The notes under the pieces: generated by a model
The model's database searches: none
Seen by the model: the letters and a program-made list of their open reading frames with translations, nothing else
Told to the model about the DNA's origin: nothing
Assembly: GCF_029892785.1 (NCBI RefSeq)
Contig: NZ_JARXXA010000012.1
Span: 80,322-144,321, forward strand
Length of the DNA stretch: 64,000 nucleotides
Source of the DNA: Parabacteroides sp. PH5-46
GTDB lineage: Bacteria; Bacteroidota; Bacteroidia; Bacteroidales; Tannerellaceae
Reading direction: 5' to 3'
Shown: positions 33,801-42,493 of the stretch, one piece after another
Layout of the letters: every line of letters begins with the position of its first letter
Numbering within the stretch: position 1 is the first letter of the stretch
Position numbers and translations under genes: made by a program

Positions 33801-34155
33801 TTTGTCCTTATTCCCCACCTACAATGTACTGGACGGAGCTTTGGAAAAGAATATATATGACATCAAAATTTCCGACTACTACCTTGAGAAGGGAGATTAT
33901 GTACATATCGAATATGTAACATTAGCTTACAACATCCCTAAAAAGGTATTTAATACGAAATATCTGAAGGAGTTACGTTTGGCTTTTTCTGTGAATAACC
34001 TGGCAACTATCACCAGTTACTCCGGATTAACTCCGCTTATTAACTCCATGAATTCAGGGTCGGAATCATCTATTTCGCGCACGATAGGGCTAGACGATAA
34101 ACTTATTTATCCGTTAAGCCGTACGTACTCTCTTTCAGTAGGTGTTAAATTCTAA
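30832..34155 (+). CDS. SusC-type TonB-dependent transporter with STN domain
   Basis: 1,107 residues, outer membrane. After a signal region (FILLIFFASNLLASSGYSQ) come a secretin/TonB short N-terminal domain (about 45-120, ISLERIFNEIEKKSEFSIIY) that contacts the anti-sigma, a carboxypeptidase-like regulatory domain (about 138-220, GTVTDNTGESIIGASILEKG), a TonB plug (VNGVV replaced here by VVIVGYA; RIRGTTSLSGGNDPLVIIDG) and a 22-strand barrel ending SLSVGVKF. It imports oligosaccharides with the SusD lipoprotein 30 bases downstream. The STN domain matches the presence of sigma and FecR. Confidence 0.95.
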   Translation: MKENMGAGIYTPWHRKFMAIMRNIFILLIFFASNLLASSGYSQNTRFDISLSNISLERIFNEIEKKSEFSIIYKSNEVDLKERVSVEAHHQPVEKILDNVLKNQELQYVINDKHIIIFKAEANKRVVAPTISQQTGKKITGTVTDNTGESIIGASILEKGTQNGIITDMNGNYTLQLQGNNAVLVVSYIGYMTKEVTVGNLNVVNIELGEDVQQLDDVVIVGYAVGNKRSVSGAVEKIKKEDMNSGVVTQPLEGLKGKIAGVIISNVGGDPTGDMNIRIRGTTSLSGGNDPLVIIDGVFGDLSMLNAISPSDIESLTILKDASETAQYGSRGASGVIVVTTQRGKSGFSQIEYSGLFGVNAVYKNLDMLTADEWRAGVSKLGLNGNDQGASTNWAEEIQRGTTLVQTHNLSLTNGSENGNFRASLGVVDRPGLLRNSGSRNYTAKIDGSQFAFDKKLRLDMGAFASRRERDEQYDIYRTFYSAASYNPTYPNYKNPETGVWDEDQTALEVYNPLGMLDIDNKRIMTHVNVNGRFNLEIISGLNLTGFGSYTYFSNNQKLYIPNDIQQGSMLGNGRAQVHYRERNDLMGNLQLNYSKSFGKHDINALALLEAQKQTYFESRTRVTGFETNFFKYNNLEAGANISWGNATSNATRYSLLSYMARLNYMYDGKYVVTANVRRDGSSKLGSGNKWGIFPSASAAWIASNEGFLKDIKAISNLKLRVGYGVTGNQDAIDPYESLSLMDPNGTTLVDGSATTTFAIASNANPDLRWEKKYTFDVGLDLAMFDSRLRFTADYYASRTKDMLYEYTVPVPPFVYSTMLANLGEMSNNGFEFAISGDVIRKKDFGLTVGLNMSFQKNKLESLSGTYMGSEFTTSQYIQLAMVNASGLTQYSYVTYLTEGQPIGVFFVPKCNGLMDVNGKNVYDIVDLNEDGKVDLSNNGGDRYIAGQAIPKAYLGASINLRYKDFELSTQLNGAFGHKIYNGTSLTFNNLSLFPTYNVLDGALEKNIYDIKISDYYLEKGDYVHIEYVTLAYNIPKKVFNTKYLKELRLAFSVNNLATITSYSGLTPLINSMNSGSESSISRTIGLDDKLIYPLSRTYSLSVGVKF

Positions 34156-34185
34156 TTAATTCACATTCAGGAAAAACATATATAT

Positions 34186-35874
34186 ATGAAAAAGATAATA
34201 TTAAGCTCAATTATACTGGCTTGCGGGATATTCCAAAGTTGTTCCGGCTTTCTTGATGAAAATCCGAAAAGCCTGATGCCTGAAGAAGAGGCATATAAAA
34301 GTCCTACATTGGTATATGTAAATGCTGTAGCCTCTGTTTATTCTTCGTTTTCCAACCGTTTATATGGCGGAACGGATAATGTACATACATTACAGGAATT
34401 CTCATCAGACGCATGGATACTGCCGGGTCGGCAGGCAGACTGGGTAGATGGCGGTAAGTGGCAAACCTTATTTCTGCACAATTATGGCCCCGGTATGGCT
34501 ACAGGAAAATCTGCCTGGGACGGCTTGTATGAAATAATAGGTAATTGTAATAGTTCGATAGACAATCTTGAGAAGTTTATTCAGGCAGGAGGTGAAAGCT
34601 TTTTGCTGGATTACCAATACGAGGTTCGCGCGATTCGCGCCTTGATGTACTACCACCTGGTAGACATTTTCGGACGAGTGCCATTGGTGCTTTCATCACA
34701 GGTTCCGGCATCGGAAGTAACGCAATCTTCACGAAATGAAGTGTTTGATTTCGTCTTAGGTGAGTTGACAGAAGCTCTTCCTTATCTGGCTAGTGCCAAA
34801 AGTCAGAACTCAGGCCTTTATTACGGACGTATCACGAAAGCCGTATGTTATATGGCTATCGCTAAGTTGGCGATTAATAGCCCGGTTTTTTCAAATAACA
34901 ATTGGAATGACGGCTCGCTGGTAGGCGGTATAGATAAGGTGGCTCCGTATGTTAATCAAGCGGGTTCCAAAATAAACATTACCCTTGATGGCGTTCAGAG
35001 AAATGCCTGGGAAACGGTTATTTACTGCCAGGAACAGATTGAAAAAGAAGGCTATGTCTTGCAAAACGATTTCTCCGCCAATTTTAACAAAACGAATGAT
35101 ACTTCTGTTGAGAATATCTGGACCCAGCCAAGTGACGGGACAACTTATAAAATAAACGATTATAACCCAACCCGTACCATGCACTCTTCTCAGGCAAACG
35201 CTTATGGTTTACAGGGCTGGAACGGTGCCTGCGCTACTGTGGAACAGATGAATGTTTTCAAGTATGGCACGGAAGATCAGGATCCGAGAATGGATATGAC
35301 ATTCTTTTATGGGCCTATGTTTGTAAACGGTGTGGCTTTGCCTTCCGGGCTTGGTGATGGAAAACAACTGGTTTACAACCCGATGGATGTTGTTGTGGAT
35401 TTCCCCAACTCCGTAGCTGATTATACATTGAAAATGGCCGGAGCACGTATGGCTAAATATGAGATTGACAATACAACATCCTCCTACCTGAACCATAATA
35501 ATGATAAGGTATTCTGGCGCTATGCCGATGCTTTATTGTTGGCTGCCGAAGCAAAAGTACGCTTGGGACAGAGTGGTGATGTCGAGGTGAATAAGGTGCG
35601 CGCACGTGTAGGAGCTCCTGCTAAAACAAACGTTACATTGAAAGACATCCTCGACGAACGTATGCTTGAACTCTCTTATGAGGGGATGAGGCGTCAGGAT
35701 CAGGTACGTTTCGGCACATTCACAGAGCCTACGGCAGACCGCTATCTAGGTGTTCACCATAATGTGGCAACAGGCGACTATGTAGATGACAAAACAGGTT
35801 ACACAACCGTATTTCCTATACCGACAGCAGTATTGGAATTGAACACAAATCTAAGCCAGAATTACGGCTACTAA
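34186..35874 (+). CDS. SusD/RagB-type glycan-binding lipoprotein
   Basis: 562 residues. The signal peptide ends with a lipobox near IFQSCSGFLDENP, typical of SusD, and the mature protein has the family's TPR-like helical core (ALMYYHLVDIFGRVPLVLSS) and the C-terminal RADALLLAAEAKVRLGQ-like stretch (YADALLLAAEAK). It caps the SusC barrel at the cell surface and helps capture the glycan. Glycan specificity cannot be read from the sequence. A GC-rich hairpin follows before the GH31 gene. Confidence 0.94.
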   Translation: MKKIILSSIILACGIFQSCSGFLDENPKSLMPEEEAYKSPTLVYVNAVASVYSSFSNRLYGGTDNVHTLQEFSSDAWILPGRQADWVDGGKWQTLFLHNYGPGMATGKSAWDGLYEIIGNCNSSIDNLEKFIQAGGESFLLDYQYEVRAIRALMYYHLVDIFGRVPLVLSSQVPASEVTQSSRNEVFDFVLGELTEALPYLASAKSQNSGLYYGRITKAVCYMAIAKLAINSPVFSNNNWNDGSLVGGIDKVAPYVNQAGSKINITLDGVQRNAWETVIYCQEQIEKEGYVLQNDFSANFNKTNDTSVENIWTQPSDGTTYKINDYNPTRTMHSSQANAYGLQGWNGACATVEQMNVFKYGTEDQDPRMDMTFFYGPMFVNGVALPSGLGDGKQLVYNPMDVVVDFPNSVADYTLKMAGARMAKYEIDNTTSSYLNHNNDKVFWRYADALLLAAEAKVRLGQSGDVEVNKVRARVGAPAKTNVTLKDILDERMLELSYEGMRRQDQVRFGTFTEPTADRYLGVHHNVATGDYVDDKTGYTTVFPIPTAVLELNTNLSQNYGY

Positions 35875-35883
35875 AATGAATCA

Positions 35884-35907
35884 GGGTACCGGCTCGGGCC
35901 GGTACCC
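35884..35907 (+). terminator. GC-rich hairpin between susD and the GH31 gene
   Basis: GGGTACCGGC (35884-35893), loop TCGG, GCCGGTACCC (35898-35907), then TTTCTACTCT. Very stable 10-bp stem; acts as a partial terminator or as a stabiliser of the upstream susCD message. Confidence 0.75.
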
Positions 35908-35952
35908 TTTCTACTCTATTTCACAAGGTTAACATTTTTTTGAAATAAAGAT

Positions 35953-38853
35953 ATGAAATACATTTATTCTGCATTTCTATGCATGCTGATTGCTCTACCC
36001 TTAACTGCGCAACCGGGATATAAAAAACTGAGTAACGGAATTATCGTTACTCTTCCCGGGAGTGGTGCAAACAAAGTGAAAACCGTTCGTTTGCTGGTTG
36101 TAAATGACGAAGTTATCCAGGTTACAGCAACACCGGAGAACCAAGTAGCTGACAAGCAAAGCTTAGTCAGGGTAGCGCCTTATGAAACAAAGACAAAATG
36201 GGATGTGTCGGCATCAGCGGATTCGGCATACCTCACTACTCCTAAGCTGAAAGCATCTATCAGCCTGAAAAACGGAGAGATTGCTTTTTATGACAAAGCC
36301 GGAAATCTTATCACCAAAGAAAGCAAGGGCGGGAAAAGCTTTACACCCGTTACAATAGAGAATGACAAAGGATATGCCGTTCGCCAACAGTTTGATTCTC
36401 CGGAAGATGAGGCCTTCTACGGATTGGGCCAACATCAGTCGGATGAATACAATTACAAACGGAAAAATGAAGAATTATTCCAGTATAACACAAAGGTTTC
36501 GGTACCTTTTATCGTTTCTTCCCGCAATTATGGCGTTTTGTTTGACAATTATTCTTATTCCCGCTTTGGGGATGAACGCCCGTATTCCAATATAGATATC
36601 TTCAAGCTGTATGACAAATATGGCAAGGAAGGTGGGCTGACAGCCAGCTACTATAAAGAAGGAGGGAAAGAACTCTTCGTTGAACGGACAGAAAGCCGGA
36701 TTGATTACGAAACCCTGTTTACCCATCACTGGCTTCCGAAAAGTTTTGATTTTAAAGGAGAAACTTTCGACAAGTTCCCGGAGGGATTCCGCTTCCGGAA
36801 TGCTCTTACCATCTGGGAAGGAGAGATTGAGCCGAGCGAATCGGGTAGATACAATTTCAGGCTCTATTACGGAGCTTATACGAAAGTATATCTTGATAAT
36901 AAACTGGTTGTAGAAGAGAGATGGCGCCCTTCATGGAATCCTAACAATGTGAAATTTACAGCCGAACTTACAGCCGGTAAGAAAGTGCCCTTACGTATCG
37001 AGTGGAAAGAAGGTTCCGGTTCATATATAGGCCTGAAAGTACTGACTCCCAAACCTGCCGAAGAAACAGGCAAATTATCCTTATGGTCTGAACTCGGAAC
37101 CGACCTTGACTATTATTTCATACACGGAGACAACCTGGATCAGGTAATAGCAGGCTATCGCTATGTAAGCGGAAAATCGCCGATTATGCCCAACTGGGCG
37201 ATGGGATTCTGGCAAAGCCGCGAACGCTATAAGACACAGAGTGAGTTGCTAGGCGCTTTAAGTGAGCTTAGGAAACGTAAATTCGGAATAGACAATATCG
37301 TGCTCGACTGGCAATACTGGGAGGCCGATTCATGGGGTAGCCACGAGTTTGAGAAATCCCGTTTCCCCGACCCTAAAGGCATGATTGATACCATTCATAT
37401 GCAACATGCAAAAATAATGATTTCCGTATGGCCGAAGTTCTACAATACGACTGAGCATTACAAGGAATTCGATGCTAAGGGTTGGATGTTTACACGTGCT
37501 GTTCGCGACAGTATTAGAGACTTTGTACCTCCGGGTTATCTTGCTTCGTTCTATGATGCCCACTCGGAAGGAGCCCGTAAATTGTTCTGGAAACAGATGG
37601 ACGAGCATCTTTATAAGTTGGGGATAGATGCCTGGTGGATGGATGCTTCCGAGCCTAATATAAAGGACTGTACGCCTCATTCATACCAAAAAGCATTGAC
37701 AGGGCCAACGGCTTTAGGATCGTCTACAAAGTACTATAACACATACGCTTTGGTGAATGCGGAAGCTATCTATAACGGCCAGAGGGGTAAGAACCCCAAC
37801 GACCGGGTATTCCTCTTGACACGCTCCGGATTTGCCGGGCTGCAACGCTACTCTACAGCTACATGGAGCGGCGATATAGGGACACGTTGGGAGGAGATGA
37901 AAGCTCAGATCTCTGCCGGGCTCAACTTTGCTATATCCGGCATCCCTTACTGGACAATGGATATCGGAGGCTTCTGTGTAGAAGGACGTTACAGAAATGC
38001 TCAACTCAATTATGATAAGACGGGCGAAGTATCCGAAGACCTGAACGAATGGCGGGAATTGAATGCGCGCTGGTATCAGTTCGGAACATTTACTCCTCTG
38101 TACAGGGCTCATGGACAGTTCCCTTTGCGTGAGATCTACAACATTGCGCCCGAGGATCATCCGGCCTACAAAACCATTTATTATTACAACAAGTTGCGCT
38201 ACTATATGATGCCTTATATCTATTCTTTGGCAGGAAAAACGTACTTCGACGATTATACAATCATGCGTCCTTTGGTAATGGATTATCCCTCGGATACGAA
38301 TGTTCGTGACCTTTCAACGCAATACATGTTCGGGCCTTTTTTAATGGTGGTGCCGGTGTATGAGTACAAGGCAACTACCAAAAAAGTGTATTTCCCGAAG
38401 AGTGCCAACTGGTATGACTTCTACAATGGAAAGCGGTATAATGGCGGGGAAACTAAGGTAGTAGACGCTCCTTACAGCCGGATGCCATTATATGTGCCTG
38501 AAGGCGGAATCCTTCTCTTTGGTCCTGAGATCAACTATGTAGGAGAAAAGAAACCCAGCGAAATCGACGTATATGTATATGCCGGAAAAGATGGTTCTTT
38601 CTATCTGTATGAAGATGAAGGAACGAACTATAACTACGAGAAAGGCGCCTTTGCTACGATTAACTTTGAATACAAGGATGCCGATAAAACGCTGCTTATA
38701 AGTGATCGCAAAGGTAGTTTCCCCGGAATGCTGGAAAATCGCACCTTCAACATCGTTTATGTCAGTCCGGATAAGGCTTCCGGATGGGATGCGAAGAAGC
38801 AACCCGACAAAGTTATTCAATATAACGGAAAGAAAGTGAGTATTAAGTTATAA
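35953..38853 (+). CDS. GH31 alpha-glycosidase with PA14 domain
   Basis: 966 residues with signal peptide MKYIYSAFLCMLIALPLTAQ. An N-terminal beta domain (about 25-240) leads to the start of the GH31 barrel, which is interrupted by a PA14 domain (about 260-370, LTIWEGEIEPSESGRYNFRL). The barrel carries the nucleophile D564 in WWMDASEPN and the acid/base D641 in TWSGDIGTRW. PA14-containing GH31 enzymes include characterised alpha-xylosidases acting on xyloglucan oligosaccharides, so alpha-xylosidase is the best guess, but alpha-glucosidase is possible. It is the only glycoside hydrolase of this PUL in the window and is likely periplasmic. Confidence 0.92.
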   Translation: MKYIYSAFLCMLIALPLTAQPGYKKLSNGIIVTLPGSGANKVKTVRLLVVNDEVIQVTATPENQVADKQSLVRVAPYETKTKWDVSASADSAYLTTPKLKASISLKNGEIAFYDKAGNLITKESKGGKSFTPVTIENDKGYAVRQQFDSPEDEAFYGLGQHQSDEYNYKRKNEELFQYNTKVSVPFIVSSRNYGVLFDNYSYSRFGDERPYSNIDIFKLYDKYGKEGGLTASYYKEGGKELFVERTESRIDYETLFTHHWLPKSFDFKGETFDKFPEGFRFRNALTIWEGEIEPSESGRYNFRLYYGAYTKVYLDNKLVVEERWRPSWNPNNVKFTAELTAGKKVPLRIEWKEGSGSYIGLKVLTPKPAEETGKLSLWSELGTDLDYYFIHGDNLDQVIAGYRYVSGKSPIMPNWAMGFWQSRERYKTQSELLGALSELRKRKFGIDNIVLDWQYWEADSWGSHEFEKSRFPDPKGMIDTIHMQHAKIMISVWPKFYNTTEHYKEFDAKGWMFTRAVRDSIRDFVPPGYLASFYDAHSEGARKLFWKQMDEHLYKLGIDAWWMDASEPNIKDCTPHSYQKALTGPTALGSSTKYYNTYALVNAEAIYNGQRGKNPNDRVFLLTRSGFAGLQRYSTATWSGDIGTRWEEMKAQISAGLNFAISGIPYWTMDIGGFCVEGRYRNAQLNYDKTGEVSEDLNEWRELNARWYQFGTFTPLYRAHGQFPLREIYNIAPEDHPAYKTIYYYNKLRYYMMPYIYSLAGKTYFDDYTIMRPLVMDYPSDTNVRDLSTQYMFGPFLMVVPVYEYKATTKKVYFPKSANWYDFYNGKRYNGGETKVVDAPYSRMPLYVPEGGILLFGPEINYVGEKKPSEIDVYVYAGKDGSFYLYEDEGTNYNYEKGAFATINFEYKDADKTLLISDRKGSFPGMLENRTFNIVYVSPDKASGWDAKKQPDKVIQYNGKKVSIKL

Positions 38854-38896
38854 CCGAGACCAATGTAAGTGGATGAATGCTAGCCACTAGTGATCG

Positions 38897-38923
38897 GCGG
38901 GTGTGTTATTATGGCACACCCGC
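38897..38923 (+). terminator. intrinsic terminator after the GH31 gene
   Basis: GCGGGTGTG (38897-38905) pairs with CACACCCGC (38915-38923), nine-base loop, followed by TTTGTTT. It ends the PUL transcript 44 bases after the stop codon. Confidence 0.85.
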
Positions 38924-39137
38924 TTTGTTTATATATACCCCCTGTGTCCCTCTGGTGAAGGAGAGATGCTATTTTGATGTTAAAATTCCTTATATCGTTG
39001 CATCATTTCAGAAAATGGCGTTTTTTGCTAACTTCTCTTTTCTTGAAAAGTGTCGTAAAAATAGAAAATGAAACAAATTTTAATAAAAACCCAGTCGATT
39101 TTAATAGATATTTGGTTAAATCACCTCTTTTTCCCCA

Positions 39138-39225
39138 AATCATCCAAGTGATTTTACTGAATGATCCAAGTGATTTGGTAAAGTGATCTAAATGATTTAC
39201 TGAAATCACTTGGATCATTTTGTTG
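39138..39225. repeat. four-copy 22-bp palindromic tandem array
   Basis: Units start exactly at 39138, 39160, 39182 and 39204. The first two share ATCCAAGTGATTT, the third is ATCTAAATGATTT, and the fourth carries the inverse ATCACTTGGAT. Each core is a near palindrome. The period (22), copy number (four) and palindromic core match the array at 1041-1128, although the sequence is unrelated. Confidence 0.85.
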
Positions 39226-39532
39226 TATATTTCTGCCAAGTCGAAACATTGTGGCCGAAATGTATAATTTGAAAGGTTTATTAACCAAAAACACGGGTAA
39301 AATGACTATCGTTTCTGAAATAGCAAAAAGAAGGATATTGAACGAAGAATGTAGAATGATGAATAAAGAATATTAAAAAATGCGTGCTGTGTGTTCCGTT
39401 CTGTGTTCTATGGCTTTCAAAACGATATTCCTTAAGTGTCAAATTCAGCCGATTTTTTCGACTGTTCCTTATCTTGCTCCGGAATATCGCCTGATATGGA
39501 GCTTTGAATTAACAATTTGTCAAAGCTGTTAT

Positions 39533-39563
39533 TTTGTCACTCTACCATATTTTATTAGTTTTG
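39533..39563 (+). promoter_or_regulatory. full Bacteroidetes promoter for the M16 peptidase gene
   Basis: TTTG at 39533-39536 and TAGTTTTG at 39556-39563 are separated by 19 bases, matching the -33/-7 consensus and spacing exactly. The ATG is 31 bases further on. Confidence 0.75.
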
Positions 39564-39594
39564 CATTCTATAACATATTTTTAACTATAACATT

Positions 39595-42408
39595 ATGAAG
39601 ACAAGAAGATTTTTATTTGTGCCGTTGCTCTTGTGTTTTGTAGGCTTGATGCAGCTGGTAGCACAACAAACTCCTCCTCCTCTGCCTATCGACCCTAACA
39701 TACGATACGGCAAACTGGAGAATGGTTTGACTTACTACATACGCCATAACGAGTTGCCGAAAGAACGGGCCGATTTCTATATTGCTCAGAATGTGGGTTC
39801 TGTGTTGGAAGAAGAGAATCAGCGAGGGCTGGCGCACTTCCTGGAACACATGGCTTTTCATGGAAGTAAGAACTTCCCGGGCGATGGTATCATGGACTAT
39901 ACGGAAAGTATCGGTATGCGTATGGGTGAGAACCTGAATGCGGAAACCGGCTTTGACAGAACCGTTTATATGATGATGAATGTTCCTGTTATGCGTCAGG
40001 AAGTGGTTGATTCCTGCCTTTTGATCCTGCATGACTGGTCGAGCTTCATCACCTTGAGCGATTCACTGATCGAGAAGGAGCGGGGCGTAATCCGTGAAGA
40101 ATGGCGTACCGGACAGGATGCGCAAATGCGTCTGTGGGAGCAGCAACTGCCTAAGATGTATCCCGGTAGCCGCTATGCCAACCGCTTACCGATAGGAACG
40201 ATTGATGTAATCAACAACTTTAAGCCCGAAGAGCTACAGGCGTATTACGAGAAATGGTATCGCCCCGACTTACAGGCTGTTATCATCGTAGGTGATATTG
40301 ATGTAGACAAGGTAGAAGCCTCTATAAAGAAGATGTTTGCCGATATTCCGGCTCCGGTTAATCCTGCCGAACGTGAGATTTTCTCCGTTCCGGACAATGA
40401 CGATCCGCTGGTATCCATTGCTACAGACAAGGAAGCGGCTAATACCATCCTGTATATGTTTTACAAGCACGACAAGTTGCCGATGGAATTGCGCTCTACA
40501 GCTGCCGGATTGATTACCGACTATATGCAGAGCGTAACAGCTACCATGATGAACGAACGCCTGGGTGAATTGGTATTGAAAGCCGATCCTCCTTATGTAT
40601 ACGGAATGGCAAGCGATGGCGACTACTTCATTTCCAACACGAAAGCTGCCTGGATGATGGCTGCCGTAGCAAAAGACGGCGAGATAGAGCGTGCCGTAGA
40701 GGCACTGGCCACTGAAACGGAACGGGCCCGTCAATTCGGCTTTACGGCTTCGGAATACGAACGGGCACGTATCAATGTATTGAAAGAATATGAATCAGCT
40801 TATAACGAACATGAGAATCAGCGGAATAACATGTATGTTACCGAGTACGTATCTCACTTTACGGAAGGGGGCTACATCCCCGGTATTGAAACTGAATATA
40901 TGATGCTCAGCCAGATTGCTCCGGCACTGACGGTAGAACAGGTAAACCAGTATATGCAGCAGATTATCAGTGAGAAAAATCTGGTGATCTCCCTTACAGG
41001 ACCGGATAAAGAGGATGCCAAATATCCTACCGAAGCGGAACTGTTGACTGTTTACAAAGCGGCCCTGCAGAGCCCGATAGAAGCCTATCAGGAAACCTTG
41101 TCAGACGAGCCGCTGATCCCGAATCTGCCTGCTCCGGGTAAGATCACAGATGTGAAAGAAAACCCACTGTTCAAGGCTACAGTCCTGACACTGAGCAATG
41201 GAGCGAAGGTGGTATTGAAACATACCGAGTTTAAGAAAGATGAAATCCTGATGAGTGCCAATAGCGTCGGGGGATCTTCTTTGTTCGGAAATGAAGAAAG
41301 TGCCAACATACGGATGCTGAACAGTCTCAGCTCCTTAGGAGGGCTTGGTAACTTCTCGGTGGTAGATCTGAGCAAGGTGTTGGCCGGCAAAAAGGTAACT
41401 TGCCAGGCAGCCATAAACCAGGATAGCGAAAGCCTTAGCGGATCGTCTACTCCTGCCGATATCAAAACGTTGTTTGAACTGATTTACCTGAATTTTACAG
41501 CTCCCCGCATGGATGAAGAAGCCTATTCTTCTTACATCAACAGGTTGACAGCTCAGCTGCAAAACCTGGAGTTGAACCCGATGGTAGCTTTCAGTGATAC
41601 GATTACAACAGCTATGTATTATGACAACCCACGTACGGCACGTATCAAACAGGCTGATCTTGGGGACTTAAGTTACCCTCGTATCATGGAGATGTATAAA
41701 GAACGCTTTGCAGATGCTTCGGACTTTGTATTCACCTTTGTAGGCAATCTGGATATGGAAGCGATCCGTCCGTTGATCGAACAATACCTGGCAAGCCTTC
41801 CATCTCTGAAACGTACTGAAAAGCCCAACGAATCCAATATACCTGCCCTGCGTACAGGCGCTTACAACAATATCTTCAACCGCGAACTGGAAGTTCCCAA
41901 ATCATCTGTCATGAACCTGTTTACAGGAACAATGGAATACAGCTTGGAAAATGCCATTATGATGACGATGTTGAAGCAAGTACTCGACATTGTTTATATG
42001 GAGAAAGTACGTCAGGATGAAGGAGGTTCGTATGGCGTTCAGTCGTATGGAATGATCAGCGATTTCCCCAAAGGGCAGACGGTTTTCCAAACCTATTTCG
42101 ACACGGATCCCGAGAAACGCGAACGCATGAATCAGATCGTACATGCAGAGCTGAAGAGTGTCGCCACATCAGGCCCCCGTCCGGAAGATTTCACAAAAAC
42201 AAAGGATAACATCCGCAAGCGCCACGATGAGCAGTTGCAGGAAAACAGCTACTGGCTAAGCTCTCTGAACAACTATTTCTACAAGAGCTTCGACAGCTAC
42301 AGCAAGTACCTCGAAACCCTGGAGGGCATCACTCCCGCCAAACTGCAAGCCTTCACCAAAGCCTTGCTGGATCAAGGAAACACCATCGAAGTAGTGATGG
42401 AACCATAA
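39595..42408 (+). CDS. M16 family zinc metallopeptidase (pitrilysin/insulinase type)
   Basis: 937 residues with a signal peptide (LLCFVGLMQLVAQQ). The inverted zinc motif HFLEH is at residues 81-85, with the distal acidic residues in the EKERGVIREEW region near 160. A second M16 domain in the C-terminal half lacks the motif and has the RxxY-like closing elements, as in two-domain pitrilysins. It should degrade peptides in the periplasm. Monocistronic with its own promoter and a convergent hairpin. Confidence 0.92.
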   Translation: MKTRRFLFVPLLLCFVGLMQLVAQQTPPPLPIDPNIRYGKLENGLTYYIRHNELPKERADFYIAQNVGSVLEEENQRGLAHFLEHMAFHGSKNFPGDGIMDYTESIGMRMGENLNAETGFDRTVYMMMNVPVMRQEVVDSCLLILHDWSSFITLSDSLIEKERGVIREEWRTGQDAQMRLWEQQLPKMYPGSRYANRLPIGTIDVINNFKPEELQAYYEKWYRPDLQAVIIVGDIDVDKVEASIKKMFADIPAPVNPAEREIFSVPDNDDPLVSIATDKEAANTILYMFYKHDKLPMELRSTAAGLITDYMQSVTATMMNERLGELVLKADPPYVYGMASDGDYFISNTKAAWMMAAVAKDGEIERAVEALATETERARQFGFTASEYERARINVLKEYESAYNEHENQRNNMYVTEYVSHFTEGGYIPGIETEYMMLSQIAPALTVEQVNQYMQQIISEKNLVISLTGPDKEDAKYPTEAELLTVYKAALQSPIEAYQETLSDEPLIPNLPAPGKITDVKENPLFKATVLTLSNGAKVVLKHTEFKKDEILMSANSVGGSSLFGNEESANIRMLNSLSSLGGLGNFSVVDLSKVLAGKKVTCQAAINQDSESLSGSSTPADIKTLFELIYLNFTAPRMDEEAYSSYINRLTAQLQNLELNPMVAFSDTITTAMYYDNPRTARIKQADLGDLSYPRIMEMYKERFADASDFVFTFVGNLDMEAIRPLIEQYLASLPSLKRTEKPNESNIPALRTGAYNNIFNRELEVPKSSVMNLFTGTMEYSLENAIMMTMLKQVLDIVYMEKVRQDEGGSYGVQSYGMISDFPKGQTVFQTYFDTDPEKRERMNQIVHAELKSVATSGPRPEDFTKTKDNIRKRHDEQLQENSYWLSSLNNYFYKSFDSYSKYLETLEGITPAKLQAFTKALLDQGNTIEVVMEP

Positions 42409-42416
42409 GTTTTTTA

Positions 42417-42485
42417 GGCACGGATTACGCGGATTACACGATTTTTAATACATCGTAAAACTGTGAAATCTGCGTAATCCGTGCC
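42417..42485. terminator. long hairpin between convergent M16 and DAACS genes
   Basis: A 23-base arm (42417-42439, starting GGCACGGATTACGC) pairs with 42463-42485 with two mismatches. The loop can form an inner ACGAT/ATCGT stem. The left arm itself contains a CGGATTAC repeat. A bidirectional terminator is likely; the sequence resembles a common intergenic element of Bacteroidales, from memory. Confidence 0.7.
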
Positions 42486-42493
42486 TGATTTTA

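Larger units (their letters stand above)
38854..39594. other. intergenic region after the PUL
   Basis: About 740 bases holding a terminator (38897-38923), a four-copy 22-bp palindromic array (39138-39225) and a promoter for the M16 gene (39533-39563). Two plus-strand frames (38877-39071 and 39380-39598) have no protein-like features, and a 38-codon frame at 39260 is a run of GAATGAAGAAT-like repeats. Otherwise I see nothing. Confidence 0.65.

Noticed and set aside
39260..39376. 38-codon plus-strand frame
   Set aside because: The end is a run of GAATGAAGAAT-like repeats common in intergenic DNA of this group; no support as a gene.
39380..39598. 72-codon plus-strand frame
   Set aside because: It crosses the exact -33/-7 promoter of the M16 gene and ends at its start codon.
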